Shown here: piece by piece, positions 62,307 through 64,000 of the stretch
Numbering within the stretch: the first letter of the stretch is position 1
How the letters are laid out: every line of letters starts with the position of its first letter
NCBI RefSeq assembly: GCF_034653275.1
Contig: NZ_JAYEES010000003.1
Coordinates: 1,736,001-1,800,000 of the forward strand
Reading direction: 5' to 3'
Length of the DNA: 64,000 nt
DNA from: Nitrospirillum sp034653275
GTDB taxonomy: Bacteria > Pseudomonadota > Alphaproteobacteria > Azospirillales > Azospirillaceae
Notes under the pieces: generated by a model
Databases searched by the model: none
What the model was told of the DNA's origin: nothing
What the model saw: the letters and a program-made list of their open reading frames with translations, nothing else
Program-made: the position numbers and the translations under genes

Positions 62307-63332
62307 ATGACGACACGCGCCCTCTTTCCGACGGTCGCCCCGTTTGTGAGGCTGGCGCCCCTTCCAATCATCGCGGCGGCCTCCCTGGCCATTCGCACGC
62401 CGTGGGCGGTCGCGCACGCCGGTCTGGCGGCCCTGCTGTTCCTGTGGATCACGGCGGACGGCTTGGCCACCGGCCTGATCGTGGCGGAGCGGATGCGTTT
62501 GGGCCGGCCGCCGGCGGCGCGGGTGGTGCTGGCCGCCATCGCCCTCGGCCTGGTCGGTGGTGTGCTTGGCCTGACGCCGCCCTTGCGTTCAGCCCTGGCG
62601 GACATGCCCTGGGTTGTCGCTGTGGTGGCCACCTTGGTTGGCGGGCATCTCCTCTATGGGGCGGCCGGTGCCTGGGATGTCCTGCGCCGCCCCGGTGTGG
62701 CGAAGCTGGAGGCTGCCGCCGCGTGCTTTGTTCCGCCGCCGCTCGCCCAGCTTGTGGCTAAGGAATTGGCGTTGCTGCATCTGGCCCTGTTTCGCTGGCG
62801 CGCGCCGCCGGACGTACCGCCAGGCTGCCAGGCCTATGGCTACCACCGCGACCTGACGCCCCTAATGGGGGGCCTGCTGGCGGCCCAGGTCATGGAAATC
62901 GTGGTGATGGATGTGGCGCTGGGCATTCATCACCGCACGGCGGCGCTGGTCCTGTTCGCCGTGGGGGATGTCGGATTCATCTACCTGCTGGGTCTCACCA
63001 AGTCCTTCCGCCTGCATCCGGTGCTCCTGACGCCGCAAGGCGTCCGGATACGCTTCGGCCTGCTGGCCGACCGGCTGGTCCCCTATGAGGCTATCGCGCA
63101 TGTCGGTGCCGCCGACGGTCTGGAACGGCGCGGCCCGGAGAACCTCTGCCGGCTGGTGGCGCCCAATGTGGCGCTGACCCTGGTGGTGCCGGAGACGCGC
63201 CACCGCGTCCTGCGGCCCGCCCTGGCCGTGACCAGGCTGGCCTTCTCCGTCGACGAGCCCCGGGAATTCATTGGCGCTGTCAGGGACAGATTGGCTGCCG
63301 CTCAGAAATCCCTTGAATGGGATATTGTATAA
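62307..63332 (+). CDS. Membrane protein of unknown function with a PH-like C-terminal part
   Basis: About 341 aa from ATG 62307 (TGGAAGG upstream); the open frame begins at 62199. Hydrophobic segments occupy residues about 10-130 (LPIIAAASLAIRTPWA, AALLFLWITADGLATGLIVA, VVLAAIALGLVGGVLGL, VVAVVATLVGGHLLYGA), with two more near 195-235. The soluble C-terminal region (LLTPQGVRIRFGLLADRLVP, then YEAIAHVG) resembles a bacterial PH-type domain. I do not recognise a named family. Confidence 0.7.
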   Translation: MTTRALFPTVAPFVRLAPLPIIAAASLAIRTPWAVAHAGLAALLFLWITADGLATGLIVAERMRLGRPPAARVVLAAIALGLVGGVLGLTPPLRSALADMPWVVAVVATLVGGHLLYGAAGAWDVLRRPGVAKLEAAAACFVPPPLAQLVAKELALLHLALFRWRAPPDVPPGCQAYGYHRDLTPLMGGLLAAQVMEIVVMDVALGIHHRTAALVLFAVGDVGFIYLLGLTKSFRLHPVLLTPQGVRIRFGLLADRLVPYEAIAHVGAADGLERRGPENLCRLVAPNVALTLVVPETRHRVLRPALAVTRLAFSVDEPREFIGAVRDRLAAAQKSLEWDIV

Positions 63333-63369
63333 ATTCTTAAATGGCGTCTCCAATCATGGGGAGCCGTTC

Positions 63370-64000
63370 ATGCGCCGTCGTTCGTTCATCGCCGCCCTGC
63401 CTGCCGCCGCCGCCGGGGCCCATGCCTTGGGCGCCCGCGCGGCGGTGGAGACTGTCGGGGTGGCCGCGCCGTTTCCCGCAGGGGCTGGGCCGGCGCCCGC
63501 CGCCGGGCCGGTGCCGACCGAGGCGGATTATGAGCGCGCGCTGTCCCTGCGCGACCGTTGGATGGGCCTGACGGAGAATGTGGCCTGGCCCGCCCGCTGG
63601 GTGGGCAAGAGCGGACGCCTGCTGTACCGCAAGACCGTGCCGGGCGGCTTTCAGTTCACCACGGTCGATGCCGCCACCCTGCGGAAGGAGCCCGCCTTCG
63701 ACCATGATCGGCTGGCGGCGGAGTTCAGCAAGGTCGCCGGGCAAAGCTTCACCGGCCTGCATCTGCCGTTCGAGCGCGCGCGCTTCGGCGAGGACGGGCA
63801 GACCCTGACCTTCGAGTGGGAGGAGGCGGAATGGTCCTGCCGGCTGTCGGACTATGCCTGCAAGCGGGAGCCGGAGGAGGGCGGCCGCCGGCCCCGGGGC
63901 TTCGGCGTGGTGCGCGACCTGGCCCGGCCGGGCGACACCGGCCCCAAGACCTCCCCCGACGGACGGTGGGAGACGCTGATCCTGAACCAGAACCTGGCGC
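63370..64000 (+). CDS. Tat-exported S9 (DPP IV-like) peptidase, N-terminus only
   Basis: Open from ATG 63370 to the window edge (210 codons). The N-terminus MRRRSFIAALPAAAAGAHALGA is a twin-arginine-type signal. The following region (ALSLRDRWMGLTENVAWPARW, TFEWEEAEWSC, SPDGRWETLILNQN) looks like the beta-propeller entry of dipeptidyl peptidase IV-type enzymes. The catalytic domain lies beyond the window, so the assignment rests on the propeller part. Confidence 0.7.
   Translation, partial: MRRRSFIAALPAAAAGAHALGARAAVETVGVAAPFPAGAGPAPAAGPVPTEADYERALSLRDRWMGLTENVAWPARWVGKSGRLLYRKTVPGGFQFTTVDAATLRKEPAFDHDRLAAEFSKVAGQSFTGLHLPFERARFGEDGQTLTFEWEEAEWSCRLSDYACKREPEEGGRRPRGFGVVRDLARPGDTGPKTSPDGRWETLILNQNLA

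Overview
The window is GC-rich chromosomal DNA of an alphaproteobacterium, most likely Rhodospirillales/Azospirillaceae (Azospirillum, Nitrospirillum or Niveispirillum type). The evidence is a GTTC-N7-GTTC SOS box upstream of lexA, an E1-beta subunit (PdhB) carrying its own lipoyl domain, a fused IspDF, the dusB-ntrB-ntrC-ntrY-ntrX-dat-hfq-hflX order, and the gltA/gltX/comEC/lexA/moeA/moaC/trpCDG block. Genus is inference from gene order and protein character; no rRNA gene is present.

Layout. 1-10.2 kb: core genes, mainly on the minus strand (gltA partial, gltX, lexA, moeA, moaC, trpC, trpD, trpG) with comEC on plus. 10.2-13.1 kb: a small accessory stretch (polysaccharide deacetylase, metal-binding protein, a decayed FMN-reductase gene, a BrnT/BrnA toxin-antitoxin pair with a palindromic operator) lying between trpG and trpE. 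13.1-31.8 kb: trpE, ppiD, tpiA, secG, pyrG, kdsA, a secreted DUF6438/ankyrin protein, eno, ftsB, the pyruvate dehydrogenase cluster (pdhA, pdhB, pdhC, lpdA), lipA and ratA. 31.8-45.6 kb: a second accessory block with a toxin-antitoxin pair, a secreted S9 peptidase, an SDR enzyme, a complete RNA-repair locus, and a group of secreted proteins. 45.6-64 kb: core genes again (pncC, ispDF, dusB, ntrBC, ntrYX, dat, a HAD phosphatase, hfq, hflX, groES, groEL, an inositol-phosphatase-family protein), then a membrane protein and the start of a second S9-type peptidase.

The most interesting system is the RNA-repair locus at 35.7-42.2 kb. It comprises rtcR (CARF-AAA+ activator), a divergent sigma-54 promoter with an IHF-like site, a Ro60/TROVE protein, a 0.7-kb array of five bacterial Y RNA-like units, rtcB and rtcA. 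Each Y unit has a two-part Ro-type stem whose 5' strand starts GGCGAATG (GGTGAATG in unit 2). In four units this stem encloses a circularly permuted tRNA mimic; unit 2 keeps only a GNRA hairpin and a T-arm. The entry point of the Y stem differs: it opens the D-loop in units 1 and 3 but the anticodon arm in units 4 and 5.

Other notable points: single-base homopolymer frameshifts in trpG and in the 5' part of ntrY, a perfect 30-bp tandem duplication inside pyrG, a three-copy dispersed hairpin element with compensatory stem changes (one copy between groES and groEL), and a duplicated rtcB 3' end that differs only by synonymous changes.
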